In this document: positions 20,354 through 29,075 of the stretch, one piece after another
Numbering within the stretch: position 1 is the stretch's first letter
Layout of the letters: each line of letters opens with the position of its first letter
Assembly: GCF_900106515.1 (NCBI RefSeq)
Contig: NZ_FNWF01000003.1
Span: 1,116,001 to 1,180,000, forward strand
Source of the DNA: Peptoniphilus lacydonensis
Lineage (GTDB): Bacteria > Bacillota > Clostridia > Tissierellales > Peptoniphilaceae
Length of the DNA stretch: 64,000 nucleotides
Direction: 5' to 3'
The notes under the pieces: model-generated
Told to the model about the DNA's origin: nothing
Databases searched by the model: none
Seen by the model: the letters and a program-made list of their open reading frames with translations, nothing else
Position numbers and translations under genes: made by a program

Positions 20354-20620
20354 TTGAAAGAAGTTGGAACATTAACACAGGAAGAATGTAGTAATATAGA
20401 AGAGCTTCTTGAAAAGAAAATAGCATTAGAAAACCTGTTGAATATTTTATCTGAAAGTCAAGAAATTTATAAAAAAGTAGATAGAGATTATAAAAACATA
20501 GTAGAAGAATATGAAAAATGGTGGAGAGATACATCCGATAAATATATTTGGGAAAGTACTGAAAATTCTTTTTGGTCAATTGATTTTAAATCTAGGAAAG
20601 TATATTTAGTAGATGAATAA
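20354..20620 (+). CDS. CXXX-repeat peptide modification accessory protein
   Basis: 88 residues, starting TTG at 20354 behind GGAGG (20340-20344). It is acidic and helical (EECSNIEELLEKKIALENLL) with a Trp-rich end: YEKWWRDTSDKYIWESTENSFWSIDF. This matches my memory of the small CXXX-repeat peptide modification system proteins that always accompany the maturase. Its role (precursor recognition or chaperone) is unknown. It is one base from the maturase stop and overlaps the exporter start by 8 bp. Confidence 0.7.
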   Translation: MKEVGTLTQEECSNIEELLEKKIALENLLNILSESQEIYKKVDRDYKNIVEEYEKWWRDTSDKYIWESTENSFWSIDFKSRKVYLVDE

Positions 20621-22250
20621 TATGTTTGATTGGCGTGAACACAAAAAAATAATTGATAAATTTATATTACCACAGAAAAAGAAAATTATATATTTAATAA
20701 TAATCATACTATTAGGAATAATTGCAAGTATGGCGATTCCTTATATATTTGGGAAAATTATTGATTTAATAGTAATAAAAGATTTGCAATTAGTTTCAAA
20801 GTTTATTCTTATAAGTCTATTTTTAAATATATTTCAAAGTTTAAGCGGTATTTTAGAGGAATGGATAGGCAATATATTATCAGTGGATTGTTCGAACAGT
20901 ATAAAAGAAGCAATGTTTTCTAAAATATTAGATACAAGATATGAATTTTTAAATTCGTATGGAGAAGGAGAACTTGTAAGTAGAGTAGAAAATACAGGTG
21001 ATAAAATAGTCAGTTTCTATATAGATTTTTTTTCAAGCATTATAATGATTTTGTTTAGTATCATTATATCTGCCTATATTATGATTAGGATATCATTAAA
21101 ATTATTTGTAATTGCGATTATATTACTTCCATTGACTTACGGAATTAACTACATATTTAAAAGTACTATTATTAGTAAACAAAGAGACTATATAGCAAAA
21201 TTAGATGTATATTCTGATTATCTAATAGATACGATTTCAAACTTAACTGGAATAAAACTAAATAATCTGGAAAAAACATTTAAAGAAAATTATAAAGAAA
21301 AGCTTCAGGATTTAAAAAATGTATCTATGTCGAATTTGAAGATAAAGATGACTGTAACGAGTTTACAAGATTTGATAACCATTATTTTAAGTTCTCTAAT
21401 ATTATTCATTTCAGCAAAATTAATAATATTAGGAAATTTGACATTGGGAAACATAGTTGCCTTTAGTAGTTATATGGAAAAGTTACATTCGTCAATTAAA
21501 AAAATTGGTGATTTAAACTTATCTTTTAATGAAGTTATTGTAGATTTAGAACGATATAGGAAAATTATGGATCATGACAATGAAAAGAAAATTGATGGAA
21601 AGAAATTATCAAAAGTAACTAGTCTTAAATTTAAAAATGTTTCGTTCAAATATGATGATGAATATATATTGAAAGATTTTTCATTTGAAATATCGAAACC
21701 TGGATTATATGGAATAGTTGGAGAAAACGGATCAGGTAAAACAACAATTTTTAATCTAATTAGTAAACTTTATACCGATTATGAAGGTGAAATCTTAATA
21801 AATGACATCGAAATAAGTGATATTAGAGATGAAGATTTAAGAGATGAAGTCTTATTTATAGAAAGCAAACCATTTATATTATGTGAAAATCTGAATTCCA
21901 ATATCACATTATTCGGAAAAAATGAAATTGATGAATTATTTTTAGATAAAATAATTAGATTTCTAGAATTAGAGAAAATAAAAACGCATAAGACTAAAAA
22001 CTTAGAAGACACTTTATCAAAAGGAGAACAACAAAAAGTTCAGCTGACTAGGATGATGATTGGGCAACATTCTTTGATTTTATTGGATGAAGTATTATCT
22101 GGATTTGATCAAGAAATGAAGAAAAAAGCAATTTCTAAGATAAAAGAAAAAAGTAAAAATAGTATTCTAATAATAATCTCTCATGACTATGAAATACAAA
22201 AAACATGTGATGATATATTTTTAATGGCAGATAAAAAAGAAAATTATTAA
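20613..22250 (+). CDS. ABC exporter (membrane domain fused to ATPase) of CXXX peptide cluster
   Basis: 545 residues: about six membrane helices in residues ~20-300, then an ATPase with Walker A GENGSGKTT, an altered signature LSKGEQQK (instead of LSGGQ), Walker B LILLDE and the switch His ISHDY. There is no N-terminal C39 peptidase, so leader removal must be done by another protein or after export. It probably exports the modified peptide or confers self-protection. Its C-terminal ~75 codons recur almost unchanged at 32041-32304 as a pseudogene. Confidence 0.87.
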   Translation: MNNMFDWREHKKIIDKFILPQKKKIIYLIIIILLGIIASMAIPYIFGKIIDLIVIKDLQLVSKFILISLFLNIFQSLSGILEEWIGNILSVDCSNSIKEAMFSKILDTRYEFLNSYGEGELVSRVENTGDKIVSFYIDFFSSIIMILFSIIISAYIMIRISLKLFVIAIILLPLTYGINYIFKSTIISKQRDYIAKLDVYSDYLIDTISNLTGIKLNNLEKTFKENYKEKLQDLKNVSMSNLKIKMTVTSLQDLITIILSSLILFISAKLIILGNLTLGNIVAFSSYMEKLHSSIKKIGDLNLSFNEVIVDLERYRKIMDHDNEKKIDGKKLSKVTSLKFKNVSFKYDDEYILKDFSFEISKPGLYGIVGENGSGKTTIFNLISKLYTDYEGEILINDIEISDIRDEDLRDEVLFIESKPFILCENLNSNITLFGKNEIDELFLDKIIRFLELEKIKTHKTKNLEDTLSKGEQQKVQLTRMMIGQHSLILLDEVLSGFDQEMKKKAISKIKEKSKNSILIIISHDYEIQKTCDDIFLMADKKENY

Positions 22251-22297
22251 AAATTATGTTTTTAGAAAGTTTAGGAATATAAAAAAGTAAAAGTATT

Positions 22298-22336
22298 CAC
22301 AAAAGTTAGCTGATTTTTAAATGTATTTAGATTAAA
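22298..22336 (+). promoter_or_regulatory. regulon box 3, upstream of the two-enzyme RiPP operon
   Basis: CACAAAAGTTAGCTGA at 22298-22313; 17 bases later the sequence reads ATTAAA (22331-22336), a weak -10. A decayed second site, CACAAAGTTGCTGA, lies at 22434-22447, lacking two bases of the box. The leader to 22675 is long, over 330 bases. Confidence 0.55.
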
Positions 22337-22497
22337 CTGAAATTAAGAAAATAATAATAAGAAAATAATAAACAGTAAGTGGAGCTTGAGGATATTATTC
22401 AACAAGTGCAAATTAAAACTACTAGCATGCAAACACAAAGTTGCTGAATTCTCGTAAGCGTATTTGAAATTTTGAGTATTTACTAAGACATTATATT

Positions 22498-22563
22498 ATT
22501 GATTTTAAAAAATATCTGAATATTAATAAGTATGAATTAGCTGAAAGTATTGGAATAACATAG
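22498..22563 (+). pseudogene. relic of a helix-turn-helix protein
   Basis: A 21-codon open stretch reads IDFKKYLNINKYELAESIGIT and then stops, resembling the first helices of an HTH_3 repressor. There is no start codon or continuing frame. The rest of 22,314-22,674 shows no gene. Confidence 0.3.
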
Positions 22564-22674
22564 AAAATATGAAAAACGAATAGCTATAAAAATATTTTTA
22601 AGGTTATATTAAAGTAAGATTAAAATTTAATAAATATAGTTATTGGTACGAGAATAAGAAAGTGGGTTATTGTT

Positions 22675-23928
22675 ATGAAGATAAGATGGAATGATTTAGT
22701 TGCTCATAAAAACTATAAAGAGTATATAATTTTATTTTATAATTCTGAGATAAACAAAAAGATTAATAAAGATGAATACAAAGTAATAGATTTTTTATCA
22801 AAGAATAATATAGATGTATCTTTAGAAAATAGCGATTATCTTGATTTGTTTTCTAATTATGAGGATGCAAAGTATATATATAATTATATAAAAATTTTTA
22901 TAAATCAAGGAATACTAAAAGTTTATGAATCTATTAATAAAAAAAATGAAGAAAAGAATAAAATAACTACACTTTGTATTATACTTACTAATAAATGTAA
23001 TTTAAGATGTAGGCATTGTTGCCAAGATGCTGGATACACTAAGTATGTTGAATATAGTAAGAGAGAGTGGGAAAAAGTTATAGATTTACTGTTTTCATAT
23101 TTTGATTTTGATAATATTATGATATCTGGAGGGGAACCGCTAATTGTTGATTATATGTTTGATATAGTATCATATATTGAACATAAGAAAAAGTCTATGA
23201 AGTTTACACTCATGACTAATGGATTATTAATAGATAAAAATAATATAAGATTATTAAAAAAATATTTTAATCATATTAGCATTAGTCTAGATGGTATTGA
23301 TTCATATACTACAAAAATTATTAGAAAAGAAGATTTATTTATAAAAATATTGGATAAATTATATTTTTTGAAAAATGAGGGATTCTTAGATATATCAGTA
23401 TCAGCAGTTCTTCCTAAATCTGATCAAATTGAAAATGCATTTGAATTATTATGTAAGGAGTTAGATGTTTTCCCAATGATTAGAGATTTATCTTTAACAG
23501 GTAGATGTGGTTCAAATATTTACTTCATAGATAAAAACTATAAAAAGTATATCAAAGATAATGGCTTTAACGAATATTGTGATTATGAAAGGGAGGATTT
23601 AAATAATTTAAGAAGATGTGGAGCAGGAAAAGAAATTATAACGATTACTCCAGATGGCTCCATTTTTCCTTGTAATATCCTTCAAAATGAATCTTTCAAA
23701 ATAGGAAATGTAAAAGATGAAAATATATATGAGAAAATAACAAAATATAATATAAGAAATAAAATGAAAGAAAATTTAGATATTAAATGTAATAATTGTG
23801 AATATATAGATTTTTGCTGGAGTTGTTATTCTAAATGTCTATCATATGAGGACAACGAAAAATTATTACATGATAGATGTATATTTAGGAAAGAAAGAAT
23901 GAAAAAATGTATGGAAAGAATTTATTAA
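22675..23928 (+). CDS. radical SAM/SPASM peptide maturase 1 with N-terminal RRE-like domain
   Basis: 417 residues. Residues ~1-90 resemble a PqqD-like precursor-recognition domain. The catalytic cluster Cys are 108, 112 and 115 (TNKCNLRCRHCC), followed by SGGEPL and a C-terminal SPASM domain (RRCGAG, FPCNIL, then CNNC-x5-CWSC). It is first in a tightly packed operon with another radical-SAM enzyme, a five-Cys precursor, a subtilase and three ABC proteins. It likely installs thioether, epimer or other radical modifications on the 24977 precursor. The start at ATG 22675 fits the N-terminal domain; its ribosome site is weak. Confidence 0.85.
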   Translation: MKIRWNDLVAHKNYKEYIILFYNSEINKKINKDEYKVIDFLSKNNIDVSLENSDYLDLFSNYEDAKYIYNYIKIFINQGILKVYESINKKNEEKNKITTLCIILTNKCNLRCRHCCQDAGYTKYVEYSKREWEKVIDLLFSYFDFDNIMISGGEPLIVDYMFDIVSYIEHKKKSMKFTLMTNGLLIDKNNIRLLKKYFNHISISLDGIDSYTTKIIRKEDLFIKILDKLYFLKNEGFLDISVSAVLPKSDQIENAFELLCKELDVFPMIRDLSLTGRCGSNIYFIDKNYKKYIKDNGFNEYCDYEREDLNNLRRCGAGKEIITITPDGSIFPCNILQNESFKIGNVKDENIYEKITKYNIRNKMKENLDIKCNNCEYIDFCWSCYSKCLSYEDNEKLLHDRCIFRKERMKKCMERIY

Positions 23929-23929
23929 T

Positions 23930-24934
23930 ATGATTATAAATCTATGGATAACTAAACAATGTAATTTAACATGTAAATATTGTTATGAAAAGCAACAGTT
24001 TAATAAATATAACGAGGTAGATAAGATAGATGACATCATTCTTTGGATGAAAAAGAATATAAATGATATTGAAAAAGTAATATTTCATGGCGGCGAACCG
24101 TTGTTAAAATTTTCGTATATAAAACAAATTGTTTCTGAACTAGTTGCAATAAAATCAAATATAATGTTTGGGATTACAACAAACGGAACAATATGGAATA
24201 ATAATATAAGAGATTTTTTTATAGAATATAAGGATAATTTTAGTTCCGATATAACGGTTAGTATAGATGGTGATAAAGAAACTCATGATTTAAACAGAAT
24301 TTGCAATGGAAATGGAACGTTTAAAAAAGTTTTACGTACATCTGAAAACTTACTTAGAATTGACGGAAATATAAGAGCAAGGATGACTTTTACTCCGGAT
24401 ACTATATATAAGTTAAATGAAAATATTGCTTATTTATACAAAATTGGCTTTAGAACTATTTCATCATCATTTGATTTCACTGATTATCGCTGGAGTGAAG
24501 TTTATATAGAGGATGTTTTGAAAGAATACATAAAAATATATAATTATTGGAATGAGATGGCTGATGTAAATGTTGGAATAGTTGATGAAATAAATTGCAA
24601 TAACAAGCTAAATAAATGTAATTGTGAATTTAACTTGTGCTTGGATGGAATTATTTATCCATGTACATTCATAGTAGGAAATAATAACTTTAAGATAGGA
24701 GATATCAATCGTGGAATTGATTATAAAATAATAAATGAAATAACCGATATCAGCTTTAAAACTAATGAAAAATGCAGAGATTGTTCTAATAAAGATTATT
24801 GTGACTCTAATCGTTGCAAATTAATGAATTATAGTACAAGTGGTAATTATTATGAACCGAACCAAAATATTTGTGCCTTTGAAAGTGTAAAAAATCTAGT
24901 TAGAAAGATGGTTATTAATAATTTATGTATATAA
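23930..24934 (+). CDS. radical SAM/SPASM peptide maturase 2
   Basis: 334 residues, starting one base after the previous stop, so translation is coupled. Cluster Cys are 11, 15 and 18 (TKQCNLTCKYCYE), with HGGEPL at ~55 and a SPASM tail containing CNCEFNLCLDG, YPCTF and CRDCSNKDYCDSNRC. It lacks the N-terminal recognition domain of its neighbour and may borrow it. Two radical enzymes acting on one precursor suggests two kinds of modification, or a heterodimer. Confidence 0.85.
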   Translation: MIINLWITKQCNLTCKYCYEKQQFNKYNEVDKIDDIILWMKKNINDIEKVIFHGGEPLLKFSYIKQIVSELVAIKSNIMFGITTNGTIWNNNIRDFFIEYKDNFSSDITVSIDGDKETHDLNRICNGNGTFKKVLRTSENLLRIDGNIRARMTFTPDTIYKLNENIAYLYKIGFRTISSSFDFTDYRWSEVYIEDVLKEYIKIYNYWNEMADVNVGIVDEINCNNKLNKCNCEFNLCLDGIIYPCTFIVGNNNFKIGDINRGIDYKIINEITDISFKTNEKCRDCSNKDYCDSNRCKLMNYSTSGNYYEPNQNICAFESVKNLVRKMVINNLCI

Positions 24935-24952
24935 CAAAAATATTTTTGTTAT
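24931..24952. repeat. perfect 22-bp palindrome between maturase 2 and precursor
   Basis: Two 11-base arms, the left beginning ATAACAAAAA and the right ending TTTTTGTTAT, spanning the maturase 2 stop. It could be a weak attenuator or processing site separating enzyme and precursor expression, or a protein site. The precursor ribosome site AGGAGG follows at 24963-24968. Confidence 0.5.
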
Positions 24953-24976
24953 AAATATATTTAGGAGGAATGTTCT

Positions 24977-25171
24977 ATGAAAGAAAAAATGAAATTTGGT
25001 GTAATTTCCAAGAAAGAGAATCTTGAATTAGTAGAGGCTCAAGCGTGTAAACCAGGGAAAGATTGTTTATCAGATTGTTCAAGAGAAATTTGGTCGGGTA
25101 ATTCAAACAAGTATACTAATGGATGTAGTATTAGAGAGCATAAAGATGCGCACTGGTCAAGATGTCGCTGA
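24977..25171 (+). CDS. five-Cys RiPP precursor peptide
   Basis: 64 residues with a strong AGGAGG ribosome site. The leader (MKEKMKFGVISKKENLELVE) has no Cys. The core (~residues 22-64) contains ACKPGKDCLSDCSREIW, then a Gly/Asn/Ser-rich stretch, a further Cys (TNGCSIREH) and a C-terminal WSRCR. The position after two radical-SAM enzymes and before a subtilase and exporters marks it as their substrate. I do not recognise a named precursor family. The core also has two Trp and two His as possible modification sites. A strong hairpin starts at the stop codon. Confidence 0.8.
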   Translation: MKEKMKFGVISKKENLELVEAQACKPGKDCLSDCSREIWSGNSNKYTNGCSIREHKDAHWSRCR

Positions 25172-25215
25172 AATTAATGAGGGCAAAGGCTTATTTTGCC
25201 CTCATTAATTTATAT
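25171..25215 (+). terminator. strong hairpin between precursor and protease genes
   Basis: A 17-bp arm at 25171-25187 pairs with 25195-25211 across a short loop, followed by TATATATTTA rather than a pure T run. The placement suggests partial termination or mRNA 3'-end protection, giving more precursor than protease and transporter transcript. Confidence 0.75.
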
Positions 25216-25236
25216 ATTTAGAAAATAGGATAAAAT

Positions 25237-26082
25237 ATGTATTCGATATTTGTTGATAGTGGTATAAATACAGAATTCAAAGAGTTTAAAGAGAAAAAAA
25301 TTATAAATGTTAATAAAAGTAGTGTAAAAGATTTAACAGGACATGGAACCTCTTGTATAAGTTGTTATACTAGATTTAGTGACAATGAAAAGTTAGGAAT
25401 CATTAAAATTTTTAATGAAAATAATTATTGTGATGTAAATAGTTTCTACAACGCTCTTAAAAAATGCTTATATATTGATAATATCAATGGCATATGTTTG
25501 AGTTTGAGATTAGATATATCTGATTACTATATGAAAAAAAAATTTACTAGAGTAATTGAAAAAATCCTTCAAAAGAAAATAAAAATCGTGACACCTATTC
25601 CAAACGATTCTGATAGGGATAATTTTTTATTAACGATTGATGGAATTTATAAAACAAAATTTAAGTATAGTAATAAACTAAATATAAGACGTATAGGAGA
25701 AAATACTTATGTTTTTGAAGACGCATATAGATTATATCCAACAACAGATGGGGAGTATAAATTTTTTTGGGGTAATAGCATTTCTTCTCCAGCTATACTT
25801 GCATATTTAGAAAATAAGAATTCTATATTTCTAAAATCTAAAAGCAAAGTGTCAGAATTTTCAAGTAAAGAACTAAATGAAATTTACTATAAGTATTTTA
25901 TTAATATTAATAAAAAGAAAATATATAAAAATGCTTTTTCATTTATTAAAGAAATTGAAAATAGGTTTAAACTGGATTTAAGTTATAATGAATTTACTCT
26001 AGAAGATTTTATGACATTTCAATCAATAGTAAAAAAATTAGAACGGTTAAGGAGGCAAAATGAATTTGCTAAAAATAAATAA
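25237..26082 (+). CDS. cytoplasmic subtilisin-like (S8) peptidase, likely leader peptidase
   Basis: 281 residues without a signal peptide. The subtilase triad is visible as Asp7 in FVDSGIN, His36 in TGHGTSC and Ser181 in WGNSISSPAI (equivalent to GTSMASP). The spacing is short, so this is a minimal subtilase. In an operon whose exporters lack C39 domains, removal of the leader from the five-Cys precursor is the obvious job. Alternatives are regulatory proteolysis or immunity. Its 3' end overlaps the ABC ATPase start by 23 bp. Confidence 0.78.
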   Translation: MYSIFVDSGINTEFKEFKEKKIINVNKSSVKDLTGHGTSCISCYTRFSDNEKLGIIKIFNENNYCDVNSFYNALKKCLYIDNINGICLSLRLDISDYYMKKKFTRVIEKILQKKIKIVTPIPNDSDRDNFLLTIDGIYKTKFKYSNKLNIRRIGENTYVFEDAYRLYPTTDGEYKFFWGNSISSPAILAYLENKNSIFLKSKSKVSEFSSKELNEIYYKYFININKKKIYKNAFSFIKEIENRFKLDLSYNEFTLEDFMTFQSIVKKLERLRRQNEFAKNK

Positions 26083-26746
26083 TATAAAGAAAAGTTACAA
26101 TAAAGGATTATTAAATGAAGTTTTAGCATTAAATGGAATAAATTTAGAAATTGAAGATGAAGAATTTATATGTTTACTAGGTAGAAGCGGATCTGGTAAA
26201 TCGACTCTTGTAAATATTATTAGTGGTCTTCTCAAACCTGATTCTGGAGAAGTAATTCTAAAAGGAAAAAATATCCTGAATTTATCGGATGTTGAACGAG
26301 CACTTTTGAGAAGAAAGGAAGTGGGACATGTGTTTCAAGATTATAAATTAATCACTGTACTCAATGTTGAACAGAATATTAAACTTCCCTGTATAGAAAA
26401 GGATGAGAAATATTTTGAATTTTTAGTTGAAAGCTTAGGACTGGAAGATAAATTAAATAGGTATCCTGATGAATTATCAGGAGGACAACAACAGAGAGTT
26501 GCAATCGCTAGAGCGTTAATAAATAAACCAGAACTAATATTAGCAGATGAACCTACTGGAAATCTTGATTCTACTACAGAAAAAGAAGTGATGCAATTAC
26601 TCAGAAAAATGAATATTAAATTGGGAGTTACAATATTATTAATTACACATAATGATAAACTTGTTGAGTATGGAAATAGAGTTATTTATTTGAATGATGG
26701 AATGGTGATTAAGGATGAAAGATTTATTAATAGGGCATCTATTTAA
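26060..26746 (+). CDS. ABC transporter ATPase (LolD/MacB/BceA type)
   Basis: 228 residues. Walker A GRSGSGKST, Q-loop HVFQDYKL, signature LSGGQQQR, Walker B LILADEPTGNLD and a switch His (ITHND) are all intact. It pairs with the FtsX-like permease that starts 31 bp before its end. Such pairs export peptides or detoxify antimicrobial peptides, so export or self-immunity for this RiPP is likely. Confidence 0.9.
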   Translation: MNLLKINNIKKSYNKGLLNEVLALNGINLEIEDEEFICLLGRSGSGKSTLVNIISGLLKPDSGEVILKGKNILNLSDVERALLRRKEVGHVFQDYKLITVLNVEQNIKLPCIEKDEKYFEFLVESLGLEDKLNRYPDELSGGQQQRVAIARALINKPELILADEPTGNLDSTTEKEVMQLLRKMNIKLGVTILLITHNDKLVEYGNRVIYLNDGMVIKDERFINRASI

Positions 26747-29072
26747 AGATAAAAAGAAGACTTTACTTTATATTTTTATTATATCTATATCAATAGCTAT
26801 ATTTCTAAGTTCTACTGGATTTTTTAATGGACTGAAAAATAACCGCTTGGAATTATCAGAAGAAAAAAATGGCTCATATCATATTGAATTAAAAAATTTA
26901 TCTACTAAACAGGTAAATAAATTAAAAGAAGATACGGCACTAAAAAAAATATACAATGAGTATATTCTTGGAGAATTTAATGATGATGGTGATGGCTTAA
27001 TCTTATATAGAGAAAGAGGATATTCAAATGCAGAAAAACATTTAAATAACCTTTTGAAAGGTGAGTATCCGAAAAAGGGAAATGAAGTCTTAATAAATAA
27101 AGGCTATCTAAAAAGATTAAATATACGTATTGGTGATACGTTTACTGTTAATTATTATGTTAACAATGATAATACTAATACGATTAAAGAAGAAAAATCT
27201 AAATTTAAAGTTAGTGGAATAATAGATGACTTCTCAGCAGATACCAATATGAGTTTTATTTTAGTATCTGACGATTATGGAAAAACACACATTAATAATT
27301 TGAAAGTGAATTCTACTTTAATTGAACTGAAAGATTATAAAGATTATCAAAATTTCATATATAAGATTAAGAAAACATTTAACATATCAAAAGATGTGTA
27401 TCTAAATAATGAATTAATTAATACATTGCGTGAAAATGAACAGTTAAATGACTATAGTACACTCATCAATATAATAATATTATTTATATTTTTTATTGTG
27501 TTGTATACTACCTTATTTGGATATTTAGACAATATTTTAGAAGATATTAAAAGTATTTTAGCAATAGGGTTTACAAAGGGATATGTTGTTAAATTTATCT
27601 TTTCTTTGATCTTTTTATTTTTATCGTTATCTATTGTTCCAGGATACTTAATTTATTATATAATAGCAATGTTATTTAAAATTTTGGGATTTGATTTTAT
27701 TCAAACGGGACATATATTAAATCAATTTTTTTCTATTATAATATTTGAACTTTTATTAGCAGTACCGGCATTGTTCATATATTTAGTAAGGATATCAAAA
27801 GTTGACATTCTTGAGATTAAAAAATCTACTAGAAAAGAATCTGTTATAATAAATAAATTAAATGATATTTTTATAAATAGTAAAAAAGAATTTGGAATGA
27901 AAGAATATACTAGATCAAGAATAATTAGAAACTATAAAAAAAATATAGCAATAGTTATAATAACAGTTCTAAGCTTTGGTTTTCTATCTTATGTATCTAA
28001 TATCTATAATCTTTTTGAAAAAGAAGATTATAGTTGGTATCATTACTATATTCCAAAAGACATTTTAATTGAGACTCAAGATTTAAATGAAGTTAATTAT
28101 GGTGATGAAGATAAGGAAGTTCAATTTTTTACGAAAGACATAGCAGACCAAATAAAATCTTTAGAAAATATCAAAAACATTGAAAATCATTTAATTGTAG
28201 AAGATAATATGTTTTTACAGATGAATGATACCATGAAAGATTTCATAGAAAAAAATAATGATGAAATATACACAACCAATATTGTAGAAAAAAATAAAAC
28301 AAAATATTTAAAACTTTCAACTATAATATTTGGATATGATTCTTATTTTAAAGATAGTAATATTGATAATCCAATTATTTTAACTGCAGATATCAGAGAC
28401 AAGTTTAAGCTGAAGAAAGGTGAATCAATATTGATTTTGGATAATAATAACAATAGAAACGTTTCTTTTACCATTGTTGATTTCATTGACAAGGTACCCA
28501 CACATTTATCCTACGAAACTACTACCTCAGCAATTGTCAAAAATGAAGATTTAATGAAGATAACAGGGATTAATGGATATAATAGATTTGATATTACAAT
28601 GGAGGATAAAAATGATTTTATGATTGAACAAGAGCTAAGTAAAATTGGTAATATTTCTAAAATAGGAGAAACAAGGGTATTTGATAAAGAAATTGAAGGT
28701 TTAAAAGAAGAAAGTCATCGAGAACTACAATCACAATTAGTTGCTGTTTTTGCGATGCTTTTAATAACAATCTTAACAGTTGGAAATATAATTAATGAGA
28801 ATATAATTAAAAGAAAATATGAAATTGAATTATTGCAAACCTTAGGAATTACGAAAAAAGAAATCAATCGTTCGCTTGTAGAAGAAAATATGTTTGTGGG
28901 AATAATATCATTTATTTTTGTTTTAGTTTTACAAATAATATTGTTTATTACATCAATGGAAGGTGGTAGTTTTAAGATAAAAATTTTGCGAGGATTACCA
29001 ATTTTAGCAATTGAAATATCATTATTTTATATACTTACTAAATATGGAATCAAAAAAATTATCAAGGATTAA
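26715..29072 (+). CDS. FtsX/MacB-type ABC permease
   Basis: 785 residues: an N-terminal membrane helix, a large extracytoplasmic domain, three central membrane helices (~residues 255-360), a second extracytoplasmic domain and a C-terminal three-helix set after ~670. This is the usual two-block FtsX layout of BceB-like or bacteriocin-export permeases. The overlap with the ATPase gene indicates coupled translation. It serves as transport partner of 26060. Confidence 0.87.
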   Translation: MKDLLIGHLFKDKKKTLLYIFIISISIAIFLSSTGFFNGLKNNRLELSEEKNGSYHIELKNLSTKQVNKLKEDTALKKIYNEYILGEFNDDGDGLILYRERGYSNAEKHLNNLLKGEYPKKGNEVLINKGYLKRLNIRIGDTFTVNYYVNNDNTNTIKEEKSKFKVSGIIDDFSADTNMSFILVSDDYGKTHINNLKVNSTLIELKDYKDYQNFIYKIKKTFNISKDVYLNNELINTLRENEQLNDYSTLINIIILFIFFIVLYTTLFGYLDNILEDIKSILAIGFTKGYVVKFIFSLIFLFLSLSIVPGYLIYYIIAMLFKILGFDFIQTGHILNQFFSIIIFELLLAVPALFIYLVRISKVDILEIKKSTRKESVIINKLNDIFINSKKEFGMKEYTRSRIIRNYKKNIAIVIITVLSFGFLSYVSNIYNLFEKEDYSWYHYYIPKDILIETQDLNEVNYGDEDKEVQFFTKDIADQIKSLENIKNIENHLIVEDNMFLQMNDTMKDFIEKNNDEIYTTNIVEKNKTKYLKLSTIIFGYDSYFKDSNIDNPIILTADIRDKFKLKKGESILILDNNNNRNVSFTIVDFIDKVPTHLSYETTTSAIVKNEDLMKITGINGYNRFDITMEDKNDFMIEQELSKIGNISKIGETRVFDKEIEGLKEESHRELQSQLVAVFAMLLITILTVGNIINENIIKRKYEIELLQTLGITKKEINRSLVEENMFVGIISFIFVLVLQIILFITSMEGGSFKIKILRGLPILAIEISLFYILTKYGIKKIIKD

Positions 29073-29075
29073 ACT

